A stretch of DNA of 64,000 bases from Calothrix sp. PCC 7103 (GTDB taxonomy: Bacteria; Cyanobacteriota; Cyanobacteriia; Cyanobacteriales; Nostocaceae): contig NZ_KB217483.1 in assembly GCF_000331305.1 (NCBI RefSeq), positions 415,534 to 479,533 of the forward strand, given 5' to 3'. Of the stretch, positions 33,400-42,930 are shown one piece after another (the stretch's first letter is position 1; the number at the start of each line of letters is the position of its first letter). Both the position numbers and the translations under genes were made by a program. A model generated the notes under the pieces. That model did not search any database. It saw only the letters and a list, made by a program, of their open reading frames with translations, and was not told the DNA's origin.

Positions 33400-34578
33400 A
33401 TGCAAAATGAGATGATTTCAGGTTATTTTGACTATAATGCTACTACTCCAGTTTCAGATGCTGTGGCGGAGGCAATGAAGTCAGCTATAAACCTATTTGC
33501 TAATCCTTCTAGTATTAATAAATACTCAGCCGCTAATAGATATCTGTTAAACAGTTCCAGAGAAATTGTGGCTCGGCTATTAGGAACAGAAGCGCAGAAG
33601 GTATTTTTTACATCTGGTGGGTCAGAAGCAAATAACTGGGCTATTAAGAGTACTTTGCTTCAACACATTAAGGCGCCTGGGCATATTGTTACTACTGCTA
33701 TTGAGCATCCCTCAGTTCTAAATACTGTGAAGCATTATGCCGAAAAGTTTGGATTTGAAGTAACTTTCGTTTTGCCCCAAGCTAATGGTGTTGTCGCCGT
33801 CGAGGACATTGTAGGCGCCATACAGTGCAATACCCAGTTAGTATCAATGATGTATGCCAATAACGAAACTGGTGTGCTTCAGCCAGTGGAAACCGTTGCT
33901 CAAATAATGCGTGAAAGAAACATAAAGTTTCATGTTGATGCTGTGCAAGTGGTTGGTAAACGCAAAATAAATGTTGACACAATTGGCATAGATTACCTAT
34001 CGTTTTCGGGACACAAATTCTACGGACCGAAAGGTATAGGTGGGTTGTATATACGAGATACCGAGGGCGTTTTCCCACTTATTCATGGCGGCGGTCAGGA
34101 GATGGCAATGCGTTCTGGGACTGAGAACCTGGTTGCTATTGCTGGTTTGTCAAAGGCAGCTGAGGAGGCTTACATTAATATTGACCAGTGGGATATCCAT
34201 TGTTGGAAATGTAAAACATACCTGATGACGCTTTTAAGTAAATCTCATACTGGAGCAATATTCAACGGGTTGACTGATTATGAAAACAGTATTTCCAATA
34301 CAGTAAATATAGTCATTCCCGGAATTAGAACTGAAGCATTAGCAGCTCTAATGGAAAAAAAACATGGCATAATTATTTCCATTGGTTCGGCATGTAGTAA
34401 TAACAAAGTAAAAAAGCTTTCTCACGTTTTAGAAGCTATGAGGGTAAGTGAGAGGGATATTCAAGGTTCTATTCGTGTGAGCTTTGGTCGTTTCACCACG
34501 CTAGAAGATATACAAAAATTTGTCTACTCTCTGGAGTGCTGTGTTGATATGCTGTTGAAAATTAGTTATGTTGCGTAA
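33400..34578 (+). CDS. Cysteine desulfurase (NifS/IscS-like)
   Basis: 392 residues from ATG 33400 (TTG 33379 is possible). Motifs: YFDYNATTPVSD, FTSGGSEANNWA, TAIEHPSVLNT, HVDAVQVVGK, the PLP-Lys K206 in FSGHKFYGPKGIGG, RSGTEN and the catalytic Cys C332 in GSACSNN. The enzyme removes sulfur from L-cysteine as a persulfide. It is paired with the scaffold gene just upstream and overlaps the FAAL gene by one base. A dedicated pair in a biosynthetic island is unusual. Confidence 0.92.
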   Translation: MQNEMISGYFDYNATTPVSDAVAEAMKSAINLFANPSSINKYSAANRYLLNSSREIVARLLGTEAQKVFFTSGGSEANNWAIKSTLLQHIKAPGHIVTTAIEHPSVLNTVKHYAEKFGFEVTFVLPQANGVVAVEDIVGAIQCNTQLVSMMYANNETGVLQPVETVAQIMRERNIKFHVDAVQVVGKRKINVDTIGIDYLSFSGHKFYGPKGIGGLYIRDTEGVFPLIHGGGQEMAMRSGTENLVAIAGLSKAAEEAYINIDQWDIHCWKCKTYLMTLLSKSHTGAIFNGLTDYENSISNTVNIVIPGIRTEALAALMEKKHGIIISIGSACSNNKVKKLSHVLEAMRVSERDIQGSIRVSFGRFTTLEDIQKFVYSLECCVDMLLKISYVA

Positions 34579-36287
34579 TGACAGAAGGCTTTTGGACGAT
34601 GAGTTATATTGAAAGTTATAAACTGTTTTTTGATGCCATTCTCAGCCATTCTACGCAGAAAGGTGATGCTCTAGCATGTATCTTTCAAACTCATGGTGTT
34701 GAAACTGCAAAGAAGCTGACTTATACAGAATTGAACAAGCTTGTATTACAACGGTCTCGATTTCTTCTTCATCACGGGTATATGGATCAACCCATTGCAC
34801 TTTTGTTTCCCAATGGTCTTGATTTTGTTGTAAATTTTCTGGCATGTCTTGCTTCTGGAGTTATTGCGGTGCCTTTAAACGTGTCTCGCAATGCTCAACA
34901 AATGGAACGCATTGTGGCAATTTTAGATGATGCCGGGGTAGAAGCGATCCTTACAACTGCTGCTGTGAGAACCCAGCTAGAGCAGCAACTGCACGAAATA
35001 CCAAAATTATATGGGCGAAATTGGACTTGGATAGATGAGCATCAATCAGAATCGCCAGATATTGCATTACCCATAATTAGCCCTGATAAACTAGCCCTCA
35101 TTCAGTATACGTCCGGTTCAACCAGTTTACCTAAAGGTGTAATGGTAAGTCATGATAATCTTGTAGAAAATCAGAAAGCCATTCAAGAAGCTTATAATTA
35201 TCAAGAAGGATTAGTTGGTGGAGGTTGGTTGCCGCAGTTCCATGATATGGGACTAATTGGTCAAATGTTACAACCATTGTTTCTTGGTGGAACCTACGTG
35301 TTTATGCCGCCAATGAATTTTGTGCAGCGTCCTCTTCGATGGCTCGAACTAATTTCTCAATATCGTCTTCATAGTTCTGCATCTCCTAATTTCGGTTATA
35401 AGCATTGCGTAAAGTGCATCAAGGACAGTGTAGATCTCTCACACTTAGACCTGAGTTGCTGGCAGGTGGCGTTGAATGGTTCAGAACCAATCGATATTGA
35501 CACTATGAATTCCTTTTCGGCTAAATTTCGTCAGTATGGTTTTGATCCGAAGGCTTTCTCCCCATGTTATGGTCTTGCTGAGTCTACATTGTTTGTTTCT
35601 GGTGGTCCCCGACTTACTGGCGCACAGACGTTAAGCTTAGATAAAGAGGCATTTGAAAGTGGTAGGGTAATAGAAGCTGATAAGGGGAAAATTGCTGTTA
35701 ACTGCGGTTTGATCAGCTCTCTTCTTAAGGTACGCATAGTTAATCCTGATACAACTGAGGAATGTGAGGAAGGAGAAATTGGTGAAGTTTGGGTCTCAGG
35801 GTCGTCAGTGGCTCAAGGATATTGGAAGAATATAGAAAAAACAGAGGAGTGTTTCCATGCACAGTTAAAATATCCTGATGGTAGATACTATTTACGGACT
35901 GGAGATATGGGGTTTATTCATAAAGGAATGCTCTTTATAACAGGACGTATTAAGGAAATGCTAATTATACGGGGACGAAATCTTTATCCGTATGATATTG
36001 AGTGTACCTGTAATGATTATTATTATGCGGCAGGGAACAATGGCGCCTCTGTTTTTACTATTGATGAAGATGGTGAATCAAAACTAGCATTAATAGTTGA
36101 AATACAGAGAAAGCATTTTGCTGAATGCGATCACCATAAGCTGATAAACGATTTGCAAGAGGCGGTCATGGCTAGTCACAATATAGTTTTTGATAAGCTT
36201 ATATTAGTCAAACCGGGAACTATCCCCAAAACAAGTAGCGGCAAGATAAAACGAACCGCATGTAGAGATTTGATTCATTCCGTTTAA
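34578..36287 (+). CDS. Fatty acyl-AMP ligase (FAAL)
   Basis: 569 residues. It has the ANL-superfamily P-loop YTSGSTSLPKGVMVSH, FHDMGLIGQ, CYGLAESTLFVS, YLRTGDMGF and GRIKEMLIIRGRNLYP, all typical of the FAAL branch, which activates fatty acids as acyl-AMP and loads them onto an ACP without using CoA. The ACP gene begins 13 bp downstream. Start ATG 34578 overlaps the preceding stop; an internal ATG at 34599 is also possible. It likely starts or extends the island's acyl chain. Confidence 0.95.
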   Translation: MTEGFWTMSYIESYKLFFDAILSHSTQKGDALACIFQTHGVETAKKLTYTELNKLVLQRSRFLLHHGYMDQPIALLFPNGLDFVVNFLACLASGVIAVPLNVSRNAQQMERIVAILDDAGVEAILTTAAVRTQLEQQLHEIPKLYGRNWTWIDEHQSESPDIALPIISPDKLALIQYTSGSTSLPKGVMVSHDNLVENQKAIQEAYNYQEGLVGGGWLPQFHDMGLIGQMLQPLFLGGTYVFMPPMNFVQRPLRWLELISQYRLHSSASPNFGYKHCVKCIKDSVDLSHLDLSCWQVALNGSEPIDIDTMNSFSAKFRQYGFDPKAFSPCYGLAESTLFVSGGPRLTGAQTLSLDKEAFESGRVIEADKGKIAVNCGLISSLLKVRIVNPDTTEECEEGEIGEVWVSGSSVAQGYWKNIEKTEECFHAQLKYPDGRYYLRTGDMGFIHKGMLFITGRIKEMLIIRGRNLYPYDIECTCNDYYYAAGNNGASVFTIDEDGESKLALIVEIQRKHFAECDHHKLINDLQEAVMASHNIVFDKLILVKPGTIPKTSSGKIKRTACRDLIHSV

Positions 36288-36300
36288 TAAAGAGGAAAAA

Positions 36301-36603
36301 ATGGAAGAAATAGCAATGAAGACTGAGTTTAGAGACAAAACCAGAGGTGCCCTAATTGAGAAATTGGTTGAGTATATATCCGTAAAAGTACCCGATTTTT
36401 CATCTAAAGAACATCTTGACAATTCGTTCTCAGGTTTGGGCCTTGATTCTGCCTCTCATGTGGAGATGACTAGTATTATCGAAGATTACCTCCAGGTAAG
36501 TGTCGATCCCGCGTTGGCGTTTAACTACCCAACCATTAACTCTTTGGTTGATTATTTGCAGCAGAACTTTATAGAAGCTACTGAGTTGGAGGAGAAAAAC
36601 TGA
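36301..36603 (+). CDS. Acyl carrier protein
   Basis: 100 residues with the phosphopantetheine-attachment Ser S50 in GLGLDSASHVEM and the helix pattern of carrier proteins. AGAGGAAAAA precedes ATG 36301; ATG 36316 is a secondary choice. Placed between the FAAL and the monooxygenase with overlaps or tiny gaps, it is the presumed substrate carrier for the FAAL and perhaps for the acyl-CoA-dehydrogenase-like and reductase enzymes. A phosphopantetheinyl transferase is not visible in the window. Confidence 0.93.
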   Translation: MEEIAMKTEFRDKTRGALIEKLVEYISVKVPDFSSKEHLDNSFSGLGLDSASHVEMTSIIEDYLQVSVDPALAFNYPTINSLVDYLQQNFIEATELEEKN

Positions 36604-37697
36604 TGAGACATTACGATTGTGTAGTTATCGGGGCAGGGCAGAGCGGTTTGTATGCTGCAAAACTACTCAAGGAAAAAAATATTCCTTACATTGTGCTGGA
36701 ACGGGATAAAGTTGGGCAGGTCTGGAAAAATCGATGGGGTGGAATGAGATTGTTTACGTCTCGGCAATTTTGCGGGTTGCCTGGGCTACCATTCCCTGGT
36801 AATGCTGATAGCTTCCCAACAGTAAATGAGATGGGAGAATATTTAGAGGTATTTGCTGATACTTTTAAACTCTCCGTTCGCGAGAATTGTGAAGTTCTAA
36901 GTGTTACAAAACAGCAGGAGCAGTTTATTGTTACTTTAAAAGATGGTGAGCAACTAACAGCTAAATCGCTCATTAATGCAACAGGCTCAAACCAAGTTCC
37001 CCATATTCCATCGATAAGCTCTCATCTATCAGACGATGTGCTACAGTTTGATGGCACTCTTAAAAGTTTAAAGCAAGTCCCAGATGGGAGCAAAGTAGTA
37101 GTAGTGGGTGATGGTGCAACAGGTCGCCAGATCAGTGGTGGACTTGCTAGTGTATGCAAGGTTACATTGGCAACTGGTGCAACTCGTGGGTTGCCTCCAG
37201 GAGTTATATTAGGCAAGGATTTGTTTTGGTGGCTTAACAAGATAGGGGTTTTGTTTGCTGATAAGTACAGCGTGGTAGCCAAATTTCTTCAGAAACGTAA
37301 TCCAGTACCATGTGGAGACTTTAACAATCGAAAACTCAAAAAAATGGGGGTTCGTATTGTGGGAAGGGCACAAAACTGCTCAGAACACACTGTGTTTTTT
37401 GAACACGGTGAAACATCCGAGGCTGATGTAGTCATTTGGGCGACTGGTTACAGTGATAACACTAGCTGGCTAAAATTATCCCACTGCATTAACGAAGCGG
37501 GCTTTGTAGAAGAATACGGCATAACCCCTGAACCTGGTTTATTTATTATTGGGCGTAAGTGGTTAAGTTGCCGCGCTTCGGAGTTATTAATGGGGCTTCC
37601 TCAAGATGCAGAAAACGTAATTTGTGAGGTTCAAAAGTATTTGGTGAGAGATACTAACTTATTAATAAGTTCAGGAAAACTTGCTAAGAAAAATTAG
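36603..37697 (+). CDS. Flavin-containing monooxygenase-like oxidoreductase
   Basis: 364 residues. FAD motif VIGAGQSGLYAAK at the N-terminus, the NADPH motif VVVGDGATGRQ near residue 170, and ATGYSDNTSW in the C-terminal third match the FMO/N-hydroxylase/Trk group. Such enzymes hydroxylate amines or oxidise sulfur and ketones using NADPH and oxygen. The start overlaps the ACP stop (TGATG). In an island with NOS and an aminotransferase, an N-hydroxylation step on an amine intermediate is attractive but unproven. A Baeyer-Villiger or halide-type role cannot be excluded. Confidence 0.85.
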   Translation: MRHYDCVVIGAGQSGLYAAKLLKEKNIPYIVLERDKVGQVWKNRWGGMRLFTSRQFCGLPGLPFPGNADSFPTVNEMGEYLEVFADTFKLSVRENCEVLSVTKQQEQFIVTLKDGEQLTAKSLINATGSNQVPHIPSISSHLSDDVLQFDGTLKSLKQVPDGSKVVVVGDGATGRQISGGLASVCKVTLATGATRGLPPGVILGKDLFWWLNKIGVLFADKYSVVAKFLQKRNPVPCGDFNNRKLKKMGVRIVGRAQNCSEHTVFFEHGETSEADVVIWATGYSDNTSWLKLSHCINEAGFVEEYGITPEPGLFIIGRKWLSCRASELLMGLPQDAENVICEVQKYLVRDTNLLISSGKLAKKN

Positions 37698-37756
37698 GTT
37701 AGAGAATTTGTCTCGGCTAGAGGTAAGATATTCTATTTTTTTGGCAAAACTTGAAA

Positions 37757-38281
37757 ATGAGCAAAACACAAAATCTCAATCAGAAATCAGACGTGGACAT
37801 AAAAATTGATAAGCTAGAGGGACGGAAGCGGCGCATCTTTGCTAAAACCGAAATTCCCTACACTTTAGAGCAAGTCTGGCAAGTAATAACCAACTATGAA
37901 GCTTTCGTTGAGTTTATTCCCAATATGATTGGCAGCCGACGTTTAGATCATCCTGCAGGAGGCATTCGTCTGGAACAAGTTCGCACTAAAAGCTTAGTAG
38001 GCATAAAAATATCTGCTCGTTCAGTTGTTGACATAGAAGAAAATTTTCCTCACGAGGTTCATTATCAACTCGTTGAGGGAGACTTAAAGGAATTTTCTGG
38101 CTACTGGCGCCTGTCGCCCCGTCAGTCATCAGAGATGCAAGCTGGAATCGAACTGATTTATGACTTCTCAGTTTTGCCCAAACCTATCATTCCAACGCCA
38201 ATATTTGAACATTTCCTCAATAATGATATACCAGCTAGTTTGCTAGCAGTTCGTCAGCGAGTAGAAAAACTATTTGGTTGA
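37757..38281 (+). CDS. Second START/SRPBCC-fold protein
   Basis: About 174 residues from ATG 37757. The segment YTLEQVWQVITNYEAFVEFIPNM is cut here to YTLEQVWQVITNYEAF and FIPNM; with GIRLEQVRT, GYWRLSP and a long C-terminal helix it is typical of the COQ10/polyketide-cyclase group in cyanobacteria. It likely binds or cyclises a hydrophobic intermediate. It resembles the protein at 22377 in fold, not clearly in sequence. It follows the monooxygenase by about 60 bp. Confidence 0.75.
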   Translation: MSKTQNLNQKSDVDIKIDKLEGRKRRIFAKTEIPYTLEQVWQVITNYEAFVEFIPNMIGSRRLDHPAGGIRLEQVRTKSLVGIKISARSVVDIEENFPHEVHYQLVEGDLKEFSGYWRLSPRQSSEMQAGIELIYDFSVLPKPIIPTPIFEHFLNNDIPASLLAVRQRVEKLFG

Positions 38282-38384
38282 ATGGCTCTAAGGAGCGATA
38301 ATGTAACTTAAGTATATAACTATCTTATGCACCCGATTATCCTGCTTGTCCACCTTTGTAAAAACTTTTTCCCAAGCCACCAAA

Positions 38385-39773
38385 ATGACTCGTTCTATTA
38401 ACCGGAAATTTATTGACAATCAAACACAAGCTCCAGCCCTACTTGCTAAAAAGCAGAATCGCAAAAAGCCAATTAAGTTGTTATTAGCAATCCTAGCAGT
38501 GCTTGGAGGCGTTGGTTATTATATTGTGTGGCAAAATCAGCCTCGAACAGCAGCTAATACTCTCCAATTGAGTGGGCGAATCGATGGCTACGAAACTGAA
38601 ATTGGGGTGAAACGTTCTGGGAGAATAGAGTTAATTACTGTTCGCGAAGGAGAAGCAGTGAAAAAAGGGCAGAAGTTAGTTCAACTTGACAATAGTAACG
38701 ACCAACTCTTACAAGGACAACTGCGTTCCGCAGAAGCACAAATTGCTACTGCTCAATCTCAGGAACAGCAAGCTAAAGCAGAAATAGAGCGAGCCAAAGC
38801 GCAAATTGAGCAAGTCGTAAGCCAAATTCAAGAGGCACAAATCAATTTTCAGCAATCGCAAGGCAATGCCCAAGGTGAAATTGCTCAAGCACGCTCTCAA
38901 GTAGCCGTAGCTAAAGCCCAACTGGTACAAGCCCAAGCACAAATAAAATTAGCCGAAGCAGAATTAAAACTAGCGAAAACAAATCGCGATCGTTATGCAA
39001 AGCTAGTAAATGAAGGAGCCATCAATCAGCAACAATTTGACCAAGCACAAACTACTCTAGACACAACCATAGCCACTCTCGAAGCACGCAAAGCCACAGT
39101 CAATGCTGCAGCTGAACAATTAAACGCCACCAAAGGAAGCTTAACCCAAGCAAAAACTTCTGCTTTGAACCCCAGTATCCGTAATGCTCAAATTGAAGCA
39201 CTGCAAAGAAAGCAGAAGCAGAACGATGCTCAATTAAATGCTGCTCAAGCGCAACTTAAAGCTGCTCAAGCTAAAGTTAAAGAGGCTCAAGCATTCAAAC
39301 AGCAAATTTCTACCCAAATTCAAGATTCTCAGAAAGATTTAAATGTTATCAGTCCCATCGATGGAGTAGTCACAGCCCGGAATGTGGAAGCAGGTGCGAT
39401 AGTAACCAATCAAAGTAAAATTCTCAAATTGGTTAATCCTAGTACAGTATATCTTAGAGGTTTTATTCCTGAAGGAGATATTGGCAAAGTGCGTGTCGGA
39501 CAGGAAACCAAGATATTTTTGGATTCTGCTCCTCAACATCCTCTTAAAGGCAAAGTAATTGCGATTGATCCACAAGCCTCGTTTACACCAGAGAATATTT
39601 ATTTTCAAAAGGATAGAGTCAAACAAGTTGTTGGTATCCGCATTAGTGTCCAAAACCCAACTGGGTGCTTTAACCCTAATCAACCATACACTGGAACTGA
39701 TTTGCCCTGTGCTAAGATTGGGATGCCCGCAGATGCAGAAATTTTGTTGAAGGCTAAGGAGTCAGAAAAATGA
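38385..39773 (+). CDS. HlyD-family membrane fusion protein (YbhG/EmrA-like)
   Basis: About 462 residues from ATG 38385; an upstream TTG at 38346 is less likely. One membrane anchor (~28-46, around LLLAILAVLGGVGYYIV), lipoyl motif (GYETEIGVKRSGRIE), a long Gln/Ala/Lys coiled-coil hairpin (~100-310) and a C-terminal barrel with NVEAGAIVTNQSK. It overlaps the following fused ABC ATPase by 4 bp. Together with the two ABC-2 permeases it forms a YbhGFSR-type exporter, the second exporter of the island. Confidence 0.9.
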   Translation: MTRSINRKFIDNQTQAPALLAKKQNRKKPIKLLLAILAVLGGVGYYIVWQNQPRTAANTLQLSGRIDGYETEIGVKRSGRIELITVREGEAVKKGQKLVQLDNSNDQLLQGQLRSAEAQIATAQSQEQQAKAEIERAKAQIEQVVSQIQEAQINFQQSQGNAQGEIAQARSQVAVAKAQLVQAQAQIKLAEAELKLAKTNRDRYAKLVNEGAINQQQFDQAQTTLDTTIATLEARKATVNAAAEQLNATKGSLTQAKTSALNPSIRNAQIEALQRKQKQNDAQLNAAQAQLKAAQAKVKEAQAFKQQISTQIQDSQKDLNVISPIDGVVTARNVEAGAIVTNQSKILKLVNPSTVYLRGFIPEGDIGKVRVGQETKIFLDSAPQHPLKGKVIAIDPQASFTPENIYFQKDRVKQVVGIRISVQNPTGCFNPNQPYTGTDLPCAKIGMPADAEILLKAKESEK

Positions 39774-41752
39774 TCCTCCAAGCCACAACTCAATCTTCTA
39801 ACTTTAGTTCTTCAACAGCAGCAGTTTTCGTACATGGTTTACATAAGCACTATGGTCACTTGCCAGCTGTACGGGGTATAGATTTCACTGTTAATAAAGG
39901 TGAAATGTTTGGATTAATTGGACCCGATGGTGCAGGTAAAACCACCACCTTTCATATTTTAAGCGGAGTGATGGAAGCTACCACTGGGGAAGTGCAGATA
40001 TTTGGTTTACCTCCAAGGGATGCTCGCTTGACAACAGGGTATCTGACACAGCAGTTTTCACTATTCCAGGATTTGAGTATTGATGAGAATTTACGCTATG
40101 CTGCGGGGTTGCGAATAATACCAGAGGATTTATTTCAAGAACGCCGCCATAAATACTTGAGTTTAATGAACCTAGAGCAATTTAGCGAGCGCTTGGCTGG
40201 ACAGCTTTCTGGTGGCATGAAACAAAAGTTAGCACTTTGCTGTGCTTTGGTTTCCCAACCCCAAATTCTCTTACTTGATGAACCGACAACAGGTGTCGAT
40301 CCAGTGTCGCGACGGGAGTTTTGGGACGTATTGGCGGAACTATCAGTCGAGGGAATTACGATTGTTGTAGCCACGCCTTATTTAGATGAAGCAGAGCGTT
40401 GTCATCGAGTGGCGTTTATGTATGATGGGCAAATTCAAGAAATTGGTACTCCTAATTCTTTGCGTGCCAGCCTAGGTTTATATCGCCTCGAAGTCCACAC
40501 ACCCAACTTGGAACTAGCCGAACAAGTATTATTGCAGAATGAATCTATAAATATAGCTGATGTGCAAACATTTGGCGATCGTCTTGATGTTTTAGTTCCA
40601 GATTTGGCAGAAGGTGAAACTCAAGTGCGGCAATTACTGCAAAAGCATCAGCTAACATTTTCTAGTATCACTCCTGCCGAACCCACGCTAGAAAATGTTT
40701 TTGTGGCTCGTTTGCGCCAGCAGGGATCGGCTCCACAATTTTTTTTGTTCCCCCGCTATCGCAAAGGAATAAGAGGTACAGTCAACCCCAATGTCGAGAT
40801 TTTGAGCGACGAGCCAACTACTTCTTCACCTATTGCCATTTATGCTCACAATCTTAGTCGGTCATTTGGTAGTTTTCAAGCAGTCAAGAACGTTAACATC
40901 AAGGTGCAATACGGTGAAATTTTTGGATTACTAGGTGCTAACGGAGCGGGAAAAACCACTACAATTAAAATGCTTTGTGGTTTACTTCCAGCCACTGGTG
41001 GAGAAATTTCCCTCAAAGGTGAAACAGGTAACTTGCGTAGTCCAGAATTACGGCGACGCATAGGTTATATGAGCCAGAAATTCACTCTTTACGATGATCT
41101 AACAATTTTAGAAAACTTGGAGTTTTATAGTGGCGTTTACGGTGTACCTAGGAAGTTGAGACGGGAAAAAATTGAATGGGTAATTGCCACCTGTGGATTA
41201 GAGGGACAAGAGATGATGATTACTGGACAATTACCAGGTGGTTGGAAACAGAGAGTGGCTTTTGGTGCTTCCGTTTTACATGAGCCAGATATTTTATTTT
41301 TAGATGAGCCAACATCAGGAGTCGATCCCCTTGCTCGTCGTCAGTTTTGGAAGTTAATAAATGACTTTGCCCGTAATGGTACAGCTATTTTAGTTACGAC
41401 CCATTATTTAGAAGAAGCCGAACAATGTAACCGCATGAGTTTTATGGTAGCGGGGGAAACAGCTGCCGAAGGCTCACCCAGTTACATTAAATCTTCTCAA
41501 CCAGGACAGCTGATAGAATTAATCGTAGACCACAATCAAGCTGCCTCAAACTTGCTCAAAAAATATCTAGAGCCTTGGCGTGTATCTATTTTTGCCACTA
41601 GTTTGCATATTGTTCTCAATAATCCAGAACAAGAAATTCCCATGCTACGTGAACTGCTTGAGCAAGCCCACCTAAACGTTCACTCCCTACGTCCAATTTC
41701 TTTTTCTCTAGAAGATGCATTTATTGGCATAGTCCAACGAGCGCAAAACTAA
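39770..41752 (+). CDS. Fused two-domain ABC ATPase (YbhF-like)
   Basis: 660 residues with two complete nucleotide-binding domains. Domain 1: GPDGAGKTT, LSGGMKQK, LLLDEPTTGVDPVS. Domain 2: GANGAGKTT, LPGGWKQR (a degenerate signature with Pro for Ser), LFLDEPTSGVDP. The GPDG and LPGGWKQR variants occur in the YbhF family of multidrug exporter ATPases. It drives the two ABC-2 permeases encoded downstream. It may secrete the island product or provide self-resistance. Confidence 0.93.
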   Translation: MILQATTQSSNFSSSTAAVFVHGLHKHYGHLPAVRGIDFTVNKGEMFGLIGPDGAGKTTTFHILSGVMEATTGEVQIFGLPPRDARLTTGYLTQQFSLFQDLSIDENLRYAAGLRIIPEDLFQERRHKYLSLMNLEQFSERLAGQLSGGMKQKLALCCALVSQPQILLLDEPTTGVDPVSRREFWDVLAELSVEGITIVVATPYLDEAERCHRVAFMYDGQIQEIGTPNSLRASLGLYRLEVHTPNLELAEQVLLQNESINIADVQTFGDRLDVLVPDLAEGETQVRQLLQKHQLTFSSITPAEPTLENVFVARLRQQGSAPQFFLFPRYRKGIRGTVNPNVEILSDEPTTSSPIAIYAHNLSRSFGSFQAVKNVNIKVQYGEIFGLLGANGAGKTTTIKMLCGLLPATGGEISLKGETGNLRSPELRRRIGYMSQKFTLYDDLTILENLEFYSGVYGVPRKLRREKIEWVIATCGLEGQEMMITGQLPGGWKQRVAFGASVLHEPDILFLDEPTSGVDPLARRQFWKLINDFARNGTAILVTTHYLEEAEQCNRMSFMVAGETAAEGSPSYIKSSQPGQLIELIVDHNQAASNLLKKYLEPWRVSIFATSLHIVLNNPEQEIPMLRELLEQAHLNVHSLRPISFSLEDAFIGIVQRAQN

Positions 41753-41812
41753 GTATTTGGGAATTGTTAATTTTATTGAAACATTTACTTAAGAAATATT
41801 TTTAACATTATC

Positions 41813-42925
41813 ATGATCGCCATACAAAGAATTTTTACTCAGTGTAAAAAAGAACTAGCCCAATTCCATCGTGATCGCTTGACATTGGCGTTAGCGTTTC
41901 TGTTACCTACGATATCCTTATTGATCTACGGATTTGCCCTGCGATTGCAAAGTGATAATATTCCCTTGATTGTTCAAGATTTTGACCGTACAAGCTTAAG
42001 TAGCAGCTATATTGAACGCTTATATGCTACCAATCAGTTTATACCTACACAATGGTCAGGTGGAGATCCATCCCATGTGATTGACCGTGGTGTTGCAAAG
42101 GTAGCAGTCATCATACCTCCACAATTCAGTCGATCCATCAAAGCTAGCAGCACTGCGGAGATACAAGTATTAATTGATGCTACTGATGTTAATAATGCTC
42201 GTGTGATCAAAAATAATATTCAAAACGTCACAAATTTTTTTATTAGAGACCAACAACTTGCTCAATCAACAAATAGCATTAAAGCACAGATTCGCCTGTG
42301 GTTTAATCCCAGTCGTTTAGAAACACTATATTTTGTACCAGGGGTTTATGGTGTAGTGTTTTGGATTTTTCCTTCTTTATTGACAGCAATTGCAATGGTG
42401 CGGGAAAAAGAAAGAGGTACGATTTTGCAAGTCTATGCTTCCAGTATAAGTGCGGCTGAGTTTTTACTTGGTAAAGGGCTAGCTTACTTACTAATTGCCA
42501 TTAGTGAAGCTTTTGTAGTTCTAGTTGTCGCTTCAGTAATTTTTGAAGTTGGCTTGGTAGGTAGTCCTATAATTTTAATACTTGGTACTGTGCTTTTTCT
42601 CATTAATAGCGTTCTATTTGGTTTGTTAATAGGAGTACGCAGCAGTAATCAAAATTCAGCTGTTCAAGGTGTTAGTTTAATCGGTTTTATTACATCTATA
42701 TTATTGTCTGGTTGTATTTATCCACTTAACAATATTCCATTTCCAATTTCACTTATACCTAACATAGTTCCAACTCGTTACTACATTAATATTACTCGTG
42801 ATGTTTTTGTGCGAGGTATTGGTTGGAAAAGTGTTTGGTTTGATTTACTAATTTTAGCTATCTTTGGTTTAATCTTATTTAAAGCCTCACATCGTGTAAT
42901 CAAACAAATGCAATTACCAAATTAA
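41813..42925 (+). CDS. ABC-2 type permease (YbhS-like)
   Basis: 370 residues. One N-terminal helix (~24-44), an extracytoplasmic domain (~45-170) and five C-terminal helices (from LYFVPGVYGVVFWIF onward) follow the ABC-2 permease plan. The motif MVREKERGTILQ before the membrane core is typical. It is one half of a heterodimeric permease with the next gene, 5 bp away. A 60-bp gap separates it from the fused ATPase gene. Confidence 0.9.
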   Translation: MIAIQRIFTQCKKELAQFHRDRLTLALAFLLPTISLLIYGFALRLQSDNIPLIVQDFDRTSLSSSYIERLYATNQFIPTQWSGGDPSHVIDRGVAKVAVIIPPQFSRSIKASSTAEIQVLIDATDVNNARVIKNNIQNVTNFFIRDQQLAQSTNSIKAQIRLWFNPSRLETLYFVPGVYGVVFWIFPSLLTAIAMVREKERGTILQVYASSISAAEFLLGKGLAYLLIAISEAFVVLVVASVIFEVGLVGSPIILILGTVLFLINSVLFGLLIGVRSSNQNSAVQGVSLIGFITSILLSGCIYPLNNIPFPISLIPNIVPTRYYINITRDVFVRGIGWKSVWFDLLILAIFGLILFKASHRVIKQMQLPN

Positions 42926-42930
42926 CAAGT

